From NCBI GenBank assembly GCA_964452115.1, contig CAYVKY010000018.1:1-24402 (forward strand): a stretch of 24,402 bases of DNA, written 5' to 3'. Source of the DNA: CAYVKY01 sp964452115. Its GTDB lineage: Bacteria; Bacteroidota; Ignavibacteria; Tepidaquicellales; Tepidaquicellaceae. Position numbers and translations under genes: made by a program. This document shows positions 1 to 7,446 of this stretch, one piece after another; the stretch's first letter is position 1; every line of letters begins with the position of its first letter. The notes under the pieces are model-generated. The model saw only the letters and a list, made by a program, of their open reading frames with translations, had not been told where the DNA came from and ran no database searches.

Positions 1-1971
1 CAGCCTTTTTGTTTCATCTACAAGACTTTTCTGCTCACTGCTCAGATTTTTTGACCTTGCCGATGACAGCAAACCCTGTATATCTTTCGTCAGTCCTGCA
101 ATATCGTTTCTCCAGTCATTTACCATACTGCTGTATTCCGGCTTATGACACTTCGTACAAATCTGTTTATCAGGCTTAACAATATTATTTGCGGACAAAT
201 GGCAGTCGGTGCATTTTACATCCGCCTGTTTCATAAAGTCAGGTTGATTCATATTCCTATAAGTGCCGTTATACAGCGATGCCTGAAGTCCGTGGCACTT
301 CGCACAGCTTTCACTGTTTTTATTTTGCGAATGATGGCAGCTGTTGCAATCCTGCTTTGTAATTATCAGTTCACCGTGCTTCTTTGCATTCGAATGACAT
401 CTGTCACACGTTAGCTTCTGACCGGCTACGTGTGTATTGTGCGAATATTTCATTCCGAATATGCTTCCGGTATTATTCTGAATTCCTGCGTGACAGTTGT
501 AACATTCATTCGGTACAAATTCCGAATCGGATTTAAATACAGGAAGCTTTGTGCCTGAACCGATCTTCGCAAGTGCCTGCGTCATAAGGCTGTAACTTGC
601 CTGCAGAAGTTTATCTGCAAATGCCATATTGTGAACGCTCCTGCCGTTTTCAACAATCTTAATATTATGCAATGCCTGTGCCAGCAATTCATTTGCATCT
701 TTAATATTTTCACTGCGCGAATTTTTAAGCTGTGCTGATGCGATATTATAAATAGACTTTATCGAAGAAAGTTTTTTTGATGTTGAGCTTTCCCACTGCG
801 CCACAAGTTTGTCATATCCTTTGCCGTGGCATTTATTGCACGATTCTGGACTCGACTTCGATGTTGTGATTCCCTTTGAATCAACACTGTGGAACACATG
901 GCAGCCTTTGCAGTTTATTCCGTTGAGATACATAATATTCGGCATCTTATCCGTTCCAAATCCGTTTTCGCCGGAATACAAACTCAACTGAGACGAGTGT
1001 GCACCGCTGTGGCAGCTCAGGCAGTCAGGCGGTTTTGCCGGGTCAATTTTTTGAACCTGATGTTCGATGATATCGTGGCAGGTAAAACATTTCATACTGT
1101 GCTTTGTAATATGCGTTTCGTGCATAAACTTTGTATCGCTGTATTTATCGAGCCTGCTTTCTTCAAAGTGGCACTGGAAACATCTTTCCTTTCCTACATT
1201 GCCGTTTCCCTGAATCACATTATCGTGGCAGCTCTGACACGGTATATCGTTTAACACAACATTCTGATGGTTGTATCTCATTCCGGAAAGTTCTGCCGGA
1301 GATTTGCTTTTCAGGTTGTGGCAGATTGTACACTGCGAAAGTTTTTCGTACTGATGCGACGGGTCATCGGACTTTTTAAAGTGGCAGTTGAAACACGTTG
1401 TATAAGTCACTTCCATATGAGTGCCCTGAACAATCTGCGAATGGCAGCTGATGCACTTCAGAGTTTTTCCGCGCCTCAATTCCTGCAGGTGATGTTTGTG
1501 ATTAAACTGGATGCCTTTAACATAATAGTTAGTATCCAGAATCGCCTGTCTTTCGTGGCATCCTGAGCGCGTGCAGGTGTTGTCCGGAATGTCAGCCCAC
1601 GGCTTGCGCTTCTTATATGAAGATGACATATAGTTTACAATCTGAACAAGTCCGTTGAGTTTGCCTTTAATTACGCCCGTGAGTCCGGGTTCAAAATGGC
1701 ATTCAACGCAGTCAACATCATTGTGCTTTGATGCTTTCCAGCTGTCATAAAATGTCTGCATGTAATGGCACGTCGGACAGAAACTCGGCCTTGATGTGAG
1801 TTCCGCTGATACCGATAATATCAGCAGCAGTAAAAACAAAATTATTCCAAAGAACAAAAGGAACCTTTTAAAACCTTTTACGTTTTTAAACAAACGTTTT
1901 TTCTTTCCCGGTTTGGATTCTTCGCTTGCTTTCTTTTCGCCTTCTTGTCCGGTTTTGTTTGCTTCTTCCAC
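1..1971 (-). CDS. NapC/NirT-type multihaem cytochrome c, 3' end off the window
   Basis: The minus-strand frame is open from a GTG at 1971 to base 1, giving 657 visible codons. An in-frame TAA lies two codons upstream and no ATG precedes the first haem site, which favours the GTG. The product has a charged cytoplasmic tail, one membrane helix (about residues 37-55), then FCPTCHYM at 64-71, a typical NapC/NirT first haem site with the Met behind the CXXCH. I count 17 CXXCH motifs and one CX4CH (CTRSGCH, near residue 133-139), all in frame, so at least 18 covalent haems. The last visible motif (CTKCH) ends at residue 609 and the following 48 residues look helical and haem-free. By family, the N-terminal part takes electrons from menaquinol and the periplasmic part passes them on. 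It is the last visible gene of the minus-strand cytochrome operon, 56 bp after cytochrome b. No strong Shine-Dalgarno is seen. Family call sure; partner and final acceptor unknown. Confidence 0.9.
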   Translation of the reverse strand, partial: MEEANKTGQEGEKKASEESKPGKKKRLFKNVKGFKRFLLFFGIILFLLLLILSVSAELTSRPSFCPTCHYMQTFYDSWKASKHNDVDCVECHFEPGLTGVIKGKLNGLVQIVNYMSSSYKKRKPWADIPDNTCTRSGCHERQAILDTNYYVKGIQFNHKHHLQELRRGKTLKCISCHSQIVQGTHMEVTYTTCFNCHFKKSDDPSHQYEKLSQCTICHNLKSKSPAELSGMRYNHQNVVLNDIPCQSCHDNVIQGNGNVGKERCFQCHFEESRLDKYSDTKFMHETHITKHSMKCFTCHDIIEHQVQKIDPAKPPDCLSCHSGAHSSQLSLYSGENGFGTDKMPNIMYLNGINCKGCHVFHSVDSKGITTSKSSPESCNKCHGKGYDKLVAQWESSTSKKLSSIKSIYNIASAQLKNSRSENIKDANELLAQALHNIKIVENGRSVHNMAFADKLLQASYSLMTQALAKIGSGTKLPVFKSDSEFVPNECYNCHAGIQNNTGSIFGMKYSHNTHVAGQKLTCDRCHSNAKKHGELIITKQDCNSCHHSQNKNSESCAKCHGLQASLYNGTYRNMNQPDFMKQADVKCTDCHLSANNIVKPDKQICTKCHKPEYSSMVNDWRNDIAGLTKDIQGLLSSARSKNLSSEQKSLVDETKRL

Positions 1972-2027
1972 GATTTATTTTTAAATAATAAATATGTTTT
2001 TATATCGGACAAATTTCTTTAAATATA

Positions 2028-2744
2028 TTATTCTGCCGGCGCTTTGCCTGCTGTACTATCACCGGTGCTTCTGCTTTCAATTTCTTCGAGCTCACGTGCA
2101 TGTTCGTGTTCCATCTGCTGTCTTGTAAGATAACCCGTAAACCAGGCTTTGTTCATCGGAAAGACATCAGGATTCAGAAATATGAAATAAAAATGCCACA
2201 CGAGTATAGCAAGCGACGCAAGTATCGCTTCATACCAGTGAATTGCCGTTGCAACATTCATACCGCCCATTCCGAGCAGCGGGAGGAATGTGTTATTGAA
2301 CCACAATGCAGCGCCTGTGGCTCCCATAACAACAGTTCCCCACACCACCGCCCAATACTCCGCTTTTTCAATATAACTGAATCTGCCGAGTTTCGGGCGC
2401 GGTGCCGACTTGGAAACCAGATATTTTACAGAGGATGTAATGTCTGTGATGTCTGATTTATAAAACCATAAATCTTTCACAAGCTGCCTTCCTCTTGCTG
2501 TAAAAATTACATAGAAAACGTGATATACAGAATCTGCAATCATTCCCACCGCGGCTATGCGGTGTACAATTCCTCTTAAAGCAAATGTGTGTGTTCCGAA
2601 TATTGCTACGAACCACTTCACCCAGAATGCCTCGGGATACTTGAGCATGAATCCCGTAATTACAAGAGTTGTAAATGTTGTGAGCAAAAGGAAGTGCTGT
2701 ATCCTTTCGTTCTTAGACATTCTTAAATATTTTTCCTGTTCCAT
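2028..2744 (-). CDS. Di-haem cytochrome b subunit (formate dehydrogenase gamma/Ni-hydrogenase cytochrome b-like)
   Basis: This 238-residue integral membrane protein has four predicted helices (about residues 18-36, 56-82, 130-150, 166-192). Histidines lie where this family binds two b haems: H17 at the start of helix 1, H61 and H75 in helix 2, and H169 and H184 in the last two helices. By family knowledge such subunits carry electrons across the inner membrane between a periplasmic redox partner and the quinone pool. The gene starts 15 bp after the 19-haem cytochrome gene and is followed by the NapC-type cytochrome, so it is probably the quinone-reactive part of a complex with those proteins. 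The C-terminal 30 residues are charged and probably cytoplasmic. No molybdoenzyme or hydrogenase subunit is visible beside it, so the formate dehydrogenase name describes the fold, not a proven function. Confidence 0.88.
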   Translation of the reverse strand: MEQEKYLRMSKNERIQHFLLLTTFTTLVITGFMLKYPEAFWVKWFVAIFGTHTFALRGIVHRIAAVGMIADSVYHVFYVIFTARGRQLVKDLWFYKSDITDITSSVKYLVSKSAPRPKLGRFSYIEKAEYWAVVWGTVVMGATGAALWFNNTFLPLLGMGGMNVATAIHWYEAILASLAILVWHFYFIFLNPDVFPMNKAWFTGYLTRQQMEHEHARELEEIESRSTGDSTAGKAPAE

Positions 2745-2759
2745 TATAACTTTAAACTT

Positions 2760-4658
2760 TTAATGTTTCGATTTTAATTTTTTTCTTAAATCAAGAATAT
2801 TGTGCAGTATCATTCCGCCAATTACAACGATTATCAGAACAATGTAAAATCTCGTAACCCAGTACAGTATAGGCGACTTTGACACATCCACAATCGCGTG
2901 AACCGGCGCTTCGAAAAATGTTTTGGTTGCTCCCGGATGACACTTACCGCAGGTTTCAGGCAGATTATTTTTATTGATTGATGACAATGGGTCTGAAGAG
3001 TTCCTGATATTATGGTTGCCATGGCAGCTTCCGCAGTTTGCAGCCGTTGTTGAACCGCTTCTGGTTGCAAGTCCGTGATAACTTTCCTTATACGATTCAG
3101 CGAATCCGACGGACAGGTCATTATTCTTTGTAAGCGTCACCGATGCGTGGCAATTCGAACACAACTGTACAATACCTTTCGAATTCGAAATCGGATTTCC
3201 TTTATCATCCTTATTCAATATCTGATGATTGCCGTGGCAGTTCACACAGGTTGGCGCATCGGAATTCGGCTTGGTTGCAATCGCCGTCTGATGTATGCTT
3301 CCGGTATATTCCGAGAGCTGCTTCGTGTGGCAGCCGGATTTTCCGCAGGTGTTTACCGCAACATTTTTTTTGTTAATATTTGATGTCTCGTCTTTTGAGC
3401 TTTTCATTTCGTGTGCGCCGTGGCAATCCGAACAGGTCGGAGCATTGTTGTTCCCGCTCTGAAGCGCTTTATAATGATAACTTTCTTTGTAATTATCCGT
3501 GTGTGCATTCAGTTCCGTAAGAACTTTTATCTGCCCGTCTTTGTGGCAGCTGAGGCAAAGTTCCGCCTGATTTATTTTTGAAAATTCATCGGACGTTTTT
3601 ACCGTTTTCATTGAATGTGCACCGTGGCAGGTGATACAGGTCGGCGCATCGGTGCTGCCGCTTTCGAAAGCTTTACCGTGAGCGGAATTTTTGAACTTAG
3701 CAACTACATCCTGATGGCACTTTCCGCAGGTTTCTAAAAGTTTTTTCTTCACATCCGGGTCGTCAGTCTTTTTAATCATGTGATTGCCGTGGCAATCAGT
3801 ACAGGTTGCAGCGGGTTTGCCGTTTTTTACAGAAATCGAGTGGATGCTCTTTTCATATTCTTCAATAAATTTCACAGAACCTTTTCCTTCTTTCGGAAAC
3901 ATCTTTGAATTTGTATGGCATTTCAGGCAGGCTTTGGTTTCCTGTGAAAATTTATTTCCTGCGGCTCCGTGCGCAGCGTGGCAGTCCAGACACACCGGCG
4001 ATTTTCCCGCCATAATGCCTTTACCGTGCGCACTGTTTCTTAAATCGCTTTGCTCTTTCTGATGGCAGACTGTGCATTTCTGCGAGCCTGTGGATTTTGT
4101 GAACTTCACAACTGCGTGTCCGCCGCTGTGGCAGTTATCGCAGTTAATATCTTTTTTAAAATGAACCGTTTGCTTGAAAGCATTGATGCTTGCAGTATTA
4201 TGACACCTGAAACATAACTGTGATTTTTCCGCAGCGAGTTCTTTTGCGGGCTTAACAGTGTGGAAGCTGTGGCAGTCATAGCATTTCACTTTAGTATGTG
4301 CGCTGCCGTCTGCGTGCTTCACTCCGTGGCACTCATTACAGTTTACATCTTTTTTATCGGGATTATGCGGAATATTTTCGGGATTGTAATTTATGTGGCA
4401 ATCGGTGCATTCGCCCTGACCGTGAGTTGACTTCTTAAAACCGGCTGCATTAACATACAGCGAAATCTTTTTTCCGTTTTTTTCCATCGTAAGCCCTTTG
4501 TCCTCGTGGCAGGCAAGACAGTCATCAATACTTTGCTTGCGAATGGAACTGTATGCATTTATTAAAAATATCGTGCTGATTATGAATATGGACACATACA
4601 GCAAAACCTGTTTTTTATTATACACTGCTTTAATTCCTGACAAACATTTTTCTTTCAT
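2760..4658 (-). CDS. 19-haem periplasmic cytochrome c with N- and C-terminal membrane anchors
   Basis: The 632-residue product has a membrane helix at about residues 17-36, a periplasmic part with 18 CXXCH motifs and one CX4CH (CGKSGCH, 438-444), and a second helix at about 597-619 followed by a basic tail. The C-terminal helix ends in MILHN, with H619 near the membrane face and H587 just before it. From residue 209 the protein is built of six imperfect repeats of the form S-x-H, a short spacer, CXXCH, then [AG]-x-H, suggesting bis-histidine haems in a wire-like row. The ATG at 4658 is preceded by AAAGGA at a good distance and overlaps the end of the upstream gene by 29 bp. Cytochrome b follows 15 bp downstream. 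I infer that it carries electrons between the membrane partners and a soluble or outer-membrane acceptor. Substrate-reducing activity cannot be excluded from sequence alone. Confidence 0.9.
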   Translation of the reverse strand: MKEKCLSGIKAVYNKKQVLLYVSIFIISTIFLINAYSSIRKQSIDDCLACHEDKGLTMEKNGKKISLYVNAAGFKKSTHGQGECTDCHINYNPENIPHNPDKKDVNCNECHGVKHADGSAHTKVKCYDCHSFHTVKPAKELAAEKSQLCFRCHNTASINAFKQTVHFKKDINCDNCHSGGHAVVKFTKSTGSQKCTVCHQKEQSDLRNSAHGKGIMAGKSPVCLDCHAAHGAAGNKFSQETKACLKCHTNSKMFPKEGKGSVKFIEEYEKSIHSISVKNGKPAATCTDCHGNHMIKKTDDPDVKKKLLETCGKCHQDVVAKFKNSAHGKAFESGSTDAPTCITCHGAHSMKTVKTSDEFSKINQAELCLSCHKDGQIKVLTELNAHTDNYKESYHYKALQSGNNNAPTCSDCHGAHEMKSSKDETSNINKKNVAVNTCGKSGCHTKQLSEYTGSIHQTAIATKPNSDAPTCVNCHGNHQILNKDDKGNPISNSKGIVQLCSNCHASVTLTKNNDLSVGFAESYKESYHGLATRSGSTTAANCGSCHGNHNIRNSSDPLSSINKNNLPETCGKCHPGATKTFFEAPVHAIVDVSKSPILYWVTRFYIVLIIVVIGGMILHNILDLRKKLKSKH

Positions 4659-4995
4659 ATATATCCTTTAAACTACTTTCAAGTTCGCTCAACTTAAACG
4701 GTTCGGAAATCAGTCTGTCTTCATTGTTCATATCTTCCGGTTTTGATGCATCGAAAGTCGGAATATAAAAAATAAATGCATTCGGATGATTATGCCTGAT
4801 ATTTCTGATTTCTTCCATACTGATATCGGAATTCAAAATCAGACATTCGTAAGCATAACCTTCATCGATATTTTCCTTAAATGTAAGTTTAAATTTTGTT
4901 AATAAAAATTCAGATTTCGAGAAGTACTTTTTCAGCACATCTCTCATCCCTTTATTTAATCCTAATGCAGTAATATTTATTTTTTCCTGAACCAA
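4630..4995 (-). CDS. Small degenerate receiver-like protein at the head of the cytochrome operon
   Basis: The 121-residue protein has no signal peptide or membrane segment. Its order of strands and helices (INITALG, ECLILNSDI, AFIFYIP, then SEPFKLSELESSLKDIY) resembles a response-regulator receiver domain, and SEPFKLSEL recalls the KPF-x-x-x-EL end of that fold. The strand that normally ends in the phosphorylated Asp reads LILNSDIS and the usual Lys of KPF is Glu, so it would be a pseudo-receiver. The first codon is TTG at 4995, directly after an in-frame TAA; an ATG start at codon 17 would remove the first strand. Its end overlaps the next cytochrome gene by 29 bp, pointing to translational coupling. 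Function not recognised; the receiver likeness is inferred from pattern only. Confidence 0.6.
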   Translation of the reverse strand: MVQEKINITALGLNKGMRDVLKKYFSKSEFLLTKFKLTFKENIDEGYAYECLILNSDISMEEIRNIRHNHPNAFIFYIPTFDASKPEDMNNEDRLISEPFKLSELESSLKDIYERKMFVRN

Positions 4996-5033
4996 TTATT
5001 GGAGCTATTATTAATTTCTTTGTAAAAACAAAA

Positions 5034-5063
5034 ATTATAATAGCAAATATCGTGCCAATTCAA
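5034..5063 (-). promoter_or_regulatory. Possible sigma70-like promoter of the cytochrome operon
   Basis: On the minus strand TTGAAT (5063-5058) and TATAAT (5039-5034) are separated by 18 bp and lie about 40 bp upstream of the first gene of the operon. The surrounding DNA is very AT-rich, so chance matches are likely, and promoters in this lineage often follow a different consensus. Confidence 0.25.
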
Positions 5064-5176
5064 ATAAGTATATAATTAAAAAATAAGAAATTTTTTACTT
5101 TAATTTGTGTAATTTATACACATATTTTGTGCGTAATATAAACCCATTATGTTATTTTCACCATTGTAATAATATT

Positions 5177-5315
5177 CAACTCCTACGGAGTTGTATTAAA
5201 TTTATATATTCTGTGCTACATTATTCAACTCCTACGGAGTTGAGCATAGAACTCCGTAGGAGTTCGATATTGTAGATTTAATAACACATTACCTTCCGGA
5301 ACTCCGTAGGAGTTC
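5177..5315. repeat. Cluster of four REP-like 17-bp palindromes
   Basis: Two copies of CAACTCC-TAC-GGAGTTG lie at 5177-5193 and 5226-5242, and two of GAACTCC-GTA-GGAGTTC at 5249-5265 and 5299-5315. Each has seven-base arms around a three-base centre, and the outermost base pair changes on both sides together (C:G in one pair of copies, G:C in the other). The second and third copies are only six bases apart in opposite orientation. The arrangement is that of small intergenic REP-type repeats. Confidence 0.85.
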
Positions 5316-5330
5316 AATAACAAAAATCTT

Positions 5331-5356
5331 TCTCGTGCCGCCACTGGAGCACGAGA
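5331..5356. repeat. Isolated hairpin, 8-bp stem with 10-base loop
   Basis: TCTCGTGC at 5331-5338 is the exact reverse complement of GCACGAGA at 5349-5356. No T-run follows on either strand and no gene points into it from the left, so it is not a standard terminator. It sits in a short GC-richer patch (5335-5400) that differs from the AT-rich DNA on both sides and may be part of a dispersed repeat. Confidence 0.55.
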
Positions 5357-5412
5357 GGCACGTGAGTGTTTTTGCACAGTCTCTCCGGCGACGCGAAAAA
5401 CGCAAAATGCAC

Positions 5413-5467
5413 ATAAAAAAAAACGGCAGATTTAATTTAATAAATCTGCCGTTAAAAAAAATTAATC
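5413..5467. repeat. 55-bp direct repeat, copy 1 (identical to 10385-10439)
   Basis: Every base of this stretch is repeated at 10385-10439. It contains the terminator hairpin and ends exactly where the N-run begins. In the second copy it lies immediately downstream of the paralogous T9SS gene, so here it marks the end of the gene interrupted by the gap. Confidence 0.95.
5423..5452 (-). terminator. Rho-independent terminator of the gap-interrupted propeller gene
   Basis: A perfect 12-bp stem (5423-5434 with 5441-5452) encloses a six-base AT loop. On the minus strand it is followed by a run of nine T. The identical structure ends the paralogous gene at 10448. Confidence 0.88.
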
Positions 5468-5567
5468 NNNNNNNNNNNNNNNNNNNNNNNNNNNNNNNNN
5501 NNNNNNNNNNNNNNNNNNNNNNNNNNNNNNNNNNNNNNNNNNNNNNNNNNNNNNNNNNNNNNNNNNN
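5468..5567. other. Assembly gap, exactly 100 N
   Basis: A run of exactly 100 N is the usual placeholder for a gap of unknown length. Both edges match the paralogous locus: the left edge corresponds to 10439 and the right edge to 10666, so the missing DNA in a colinear copy would be about 226 bp and would encode the rest of the T9SS sorting domain and the stop codon. Confidence 0.95.
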
Positions 5568-6711
5568 ACGGGTTGAACGGGTTCGGATAATTCTGTTTCA
5601 GCGAGAAGTCCGCCGGTACATTGCCTGATACAGGTGTGATGCCGGTTACAAGTCCGTATTTAAATAATCCGCTATTATATAAAGATTGCAATATGGCGAA
5701 ACCATGGGTTGCGTCAACAAATTTCATATGTGAAATCGGATTTCCAATAACCGGGGTATCAAGAGGTTCATTCACCCAGCTTAATCCAAGATTAGATGTT
5801 TTAAATATTGTTGTCATATAATTCATTTCTACAGCTATCCTGATTATATTTGAACCATCTTTAAGACCATATGCTGTCATTAATTTATATGGTATATATA
5901 AGCCCGGAGGCAAAGAACAAGTAGAGAAAGTTAATCCACCGTCAGTCGTATTCAAAATATCTCCGTTTGAAGTTCCTATAATTCCATTCATACTATTAAC
6001 AAAAGCTATTGCTTTAATCCAGCATCCATCGGATGTTCCTGTAACCGCAACTTGTGTATTGTTCCAGTTTCCGTAATATCCTGAATTTGTTTTAAAAATT
6101 CTCGCAAAATTTGTATATGCTATAGTGTTGTGGGTACCCAACCAAAAATGATTTGAATCAGTAAAATCCCAGGAATTAAGAACTCCGTTTTCTGATGAAG
6201 AAATTGGTGCACTGGGAATTAAATTCCAATTATTTCCTGCATTCGTTGTAACTCTCAACTGAAACGGCTGACCGTTTGATGATGTAGGGTCAGCAAACCA
6301 AACTCCGTAATTTGGAGTAAAAAATGTTATTCCATTAGAAAAACTTCCCGGTACTGTAATTTGGTTTGTCCAATTCAGTCCTCCATTCGATGTATGATAA
6401 ATTGATGCCTGATCTGTTCCGAACCAACAATTAACTGAATCCAATGCAAATATTCCGTATCCATTTACAGCAGGCAATCCTTGATTTTTTATTGTCCAAT
6501 TTAAGCCGCCATCGACGGATCTATAGATTCTCGCCACGCCATTTTGAGATGAACAGGCAATCCACAAAATATTATAATCAACAGCGCATAAAGAATTTGC
6601 TATAGGTCTTGGCTCAGGCAAGTTACTTACATAAGTCCATTTATAAGTTTGAGATAGCCCAGGATTAAGAAATGAAAAAATTGTAACTAATATTAAAATA
6701 ATTCTTTTCAA
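5468..6711 (-). CDS. Secreted Asp-box propeller protein with T9SS tail, 3' end in the assembly gap (paralog 1)
   Basis: The visible coding part is 5568-6711. The product begins with a Sec signal peptide (MKRIILILVTIFSF to LSQ) and then has repeated strand motifs of the BNR/Asp-box type such as RSVDGGLNW, TSNGGLNW, TTDGGLTF and TSNLGLSW. This points to a photosystem-assembly/sialidase-like beta-propeller without identified catalytic residues. It breaks off just after NYPNPFNP, the start of the type-A T9SS sorting domain. A reading frame continues artificially through the N-run to 5452, but by comparison with the paralog the true stop lies inside the gap. The first codon is TTG at 6711, without a clear Shine-Dalgarno, whereas the paralog uses ATG behind AGGAG. 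Protein similarity to 10448-11815 is high over the full length. Probable surface or secreted protein; ligand unknown. Confidence 0.82.
5568..5663. repeat. 96-bp near-identical segment shared with 10666-10761
   Basis: Only two of 96 bases differ between this stretch and 10666-10761. It encodes the linker and first part of the T9SS tail (VTGITPVSGNVPADFSLKQN and NYPNPFNP). Similarity falls sharply just beyond it. Confidence 0.9.
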
Positions 6712-6754
6712 TAGAGTAAAATTAAAATAACTAAATCATTTTTAATGTTGTAAA

Positions 6755-7384
6755 TTAAAATTTCATTGAAACAAAAAATAAATTATTAAGCATATATCCT
6801 TTAAATAATCCATCGTCCGATGTTTTTTTCTTTTCATAAGTATTAATTAGAAAATTATAACCTGCACTAAAATTCCTATTGAAATTATAATGGGCTTTAA
6901 ATGTCAATAGAAACCCCGATGAAACCATAAAAATATCGGTTCCCGTTAAAAAATATATTCCGGGGCCGAAATAAAATGTACATTTATCATTGAAAGCATT
7001 TACTGCATAATTCGGATAAAAAGTTAAATTCGCATCATAGCTTCGCAATTCATGTCCGTCAATTTTATAATTGGAATACTGCAAAGCAGTTCCGAAAAAA
7101 ATATGTTCATTTATCATATTCAACGAAAGATTTAAATCTAAACCTGCTCCTACTGTAAATTGGTTTTTTTGTTCAGTGGTATATAACCTGTATCCGGCAA
7201 GCCCGCCCAATGAAATATTAGAATTAAAAGATTTTGTATTACCCTTTTTTAATGAATCGTTTACATCATATATATTAATGTATTTTGACTCATCATTCAT
7301 ATAATCACTTATTTTATAATTTGCAATTAAAATGTTCACACAAATTAAATTAAAAATTAAAACATTCAATAATAAATATTTCAT
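6755..7384 (-). CDS. Small outer-membrane beta-barrel-like protein
   Basis: This 209-residue protein has an N-terminal signal peptide (MKYLLLNVLIFNLICVNILIA) and then alternating polar/aromatic strands separated by short turns: GLAGYRLYTT, FTVGAGLDLNLSL, FFGTALQYSNYK, TFYFGPGIYF, LLTFKAHYNF and FSAGYNFLI. It ends in Phe, as outer-membrane barrel proteins usually do. The pattern suggests a barrel of eight or so strands, but no named family is recognised. It lies between two T9SS cargo genes in the same orientation, with 62 bp to the upstream gene and 43 bp to the next, so it may be co-transcribed with them. Codon use is strongly AT-biased. The role is unknown; structural, porin-like or an anchor for the neighbouring proteins are all possible. 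Confidence 0.7.
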   Translation of the reverse strand: MKYLLLNVLIFNLICVNILIANYKISDYMNDESKYINIYDVNDSLKKGNTKSFNSNISLGGLAGYRLYTTEQKNQFTVGAGLDLNLSLNMINEHIFFGTALQYSNYKIDGHELRSYDANLTFYPNYAVNAFNDKCTFYFGPGIYFLTGTDIFMVSSGFLLTFKAHYNFNRNFSAGYNFLINTYEKKKTSDDGLFKGYMLNNLFFVSMKF

Positions 7385-7446
7385 GATATATAAAATTAAT
7401 CTAATAAATTACCGGCTAAGAAATATTATTCCTAAACCGATTTTAA

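Larger units (their letters stand above)
4996..5412. other. Intergenic region between the cytochrome operon and the secretome block
   Basis: These 417 bp contain no convincing gene. The first 165 bp are AT-rich leader for the cytochrome operon, the next 140 bp hold four palindromes, and the rest is a GC-richer stretch with a hairpin. Short frames crossing it have no recognisable protein pattern. Confidence 0.7.

Noticed and set aside
145..1984. Several plus-strand frames inside the NapC-type cytochrome gene
   Set aside because: They are antisense shadows of a minus-strand gene whose 18 haem motifs are all in one frame.
2834..3121. Minus-strand frame inside the 19-haem cytochrome gene
   Set aside because: It overlaps the haem-motif frame completely and shows no motif of its own.
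5177..5315. CRISPR array
   Set aside because: The repeats are 17-bp palindromes in both orientations with uneven spacing of 6 to 33 bases, and no cas genes are near.
5331..5356. Terminator for a plus-strand transcript
   Set aside because: No gene reads into it on the plus strand and no T-run follows the stem on either strand.
5335..5628. Plus-strand frame running through the N-run
   Set aside because: It depends on reading through 100 N and on the antisense of the T9SS tail; it has no protein-like pattern.
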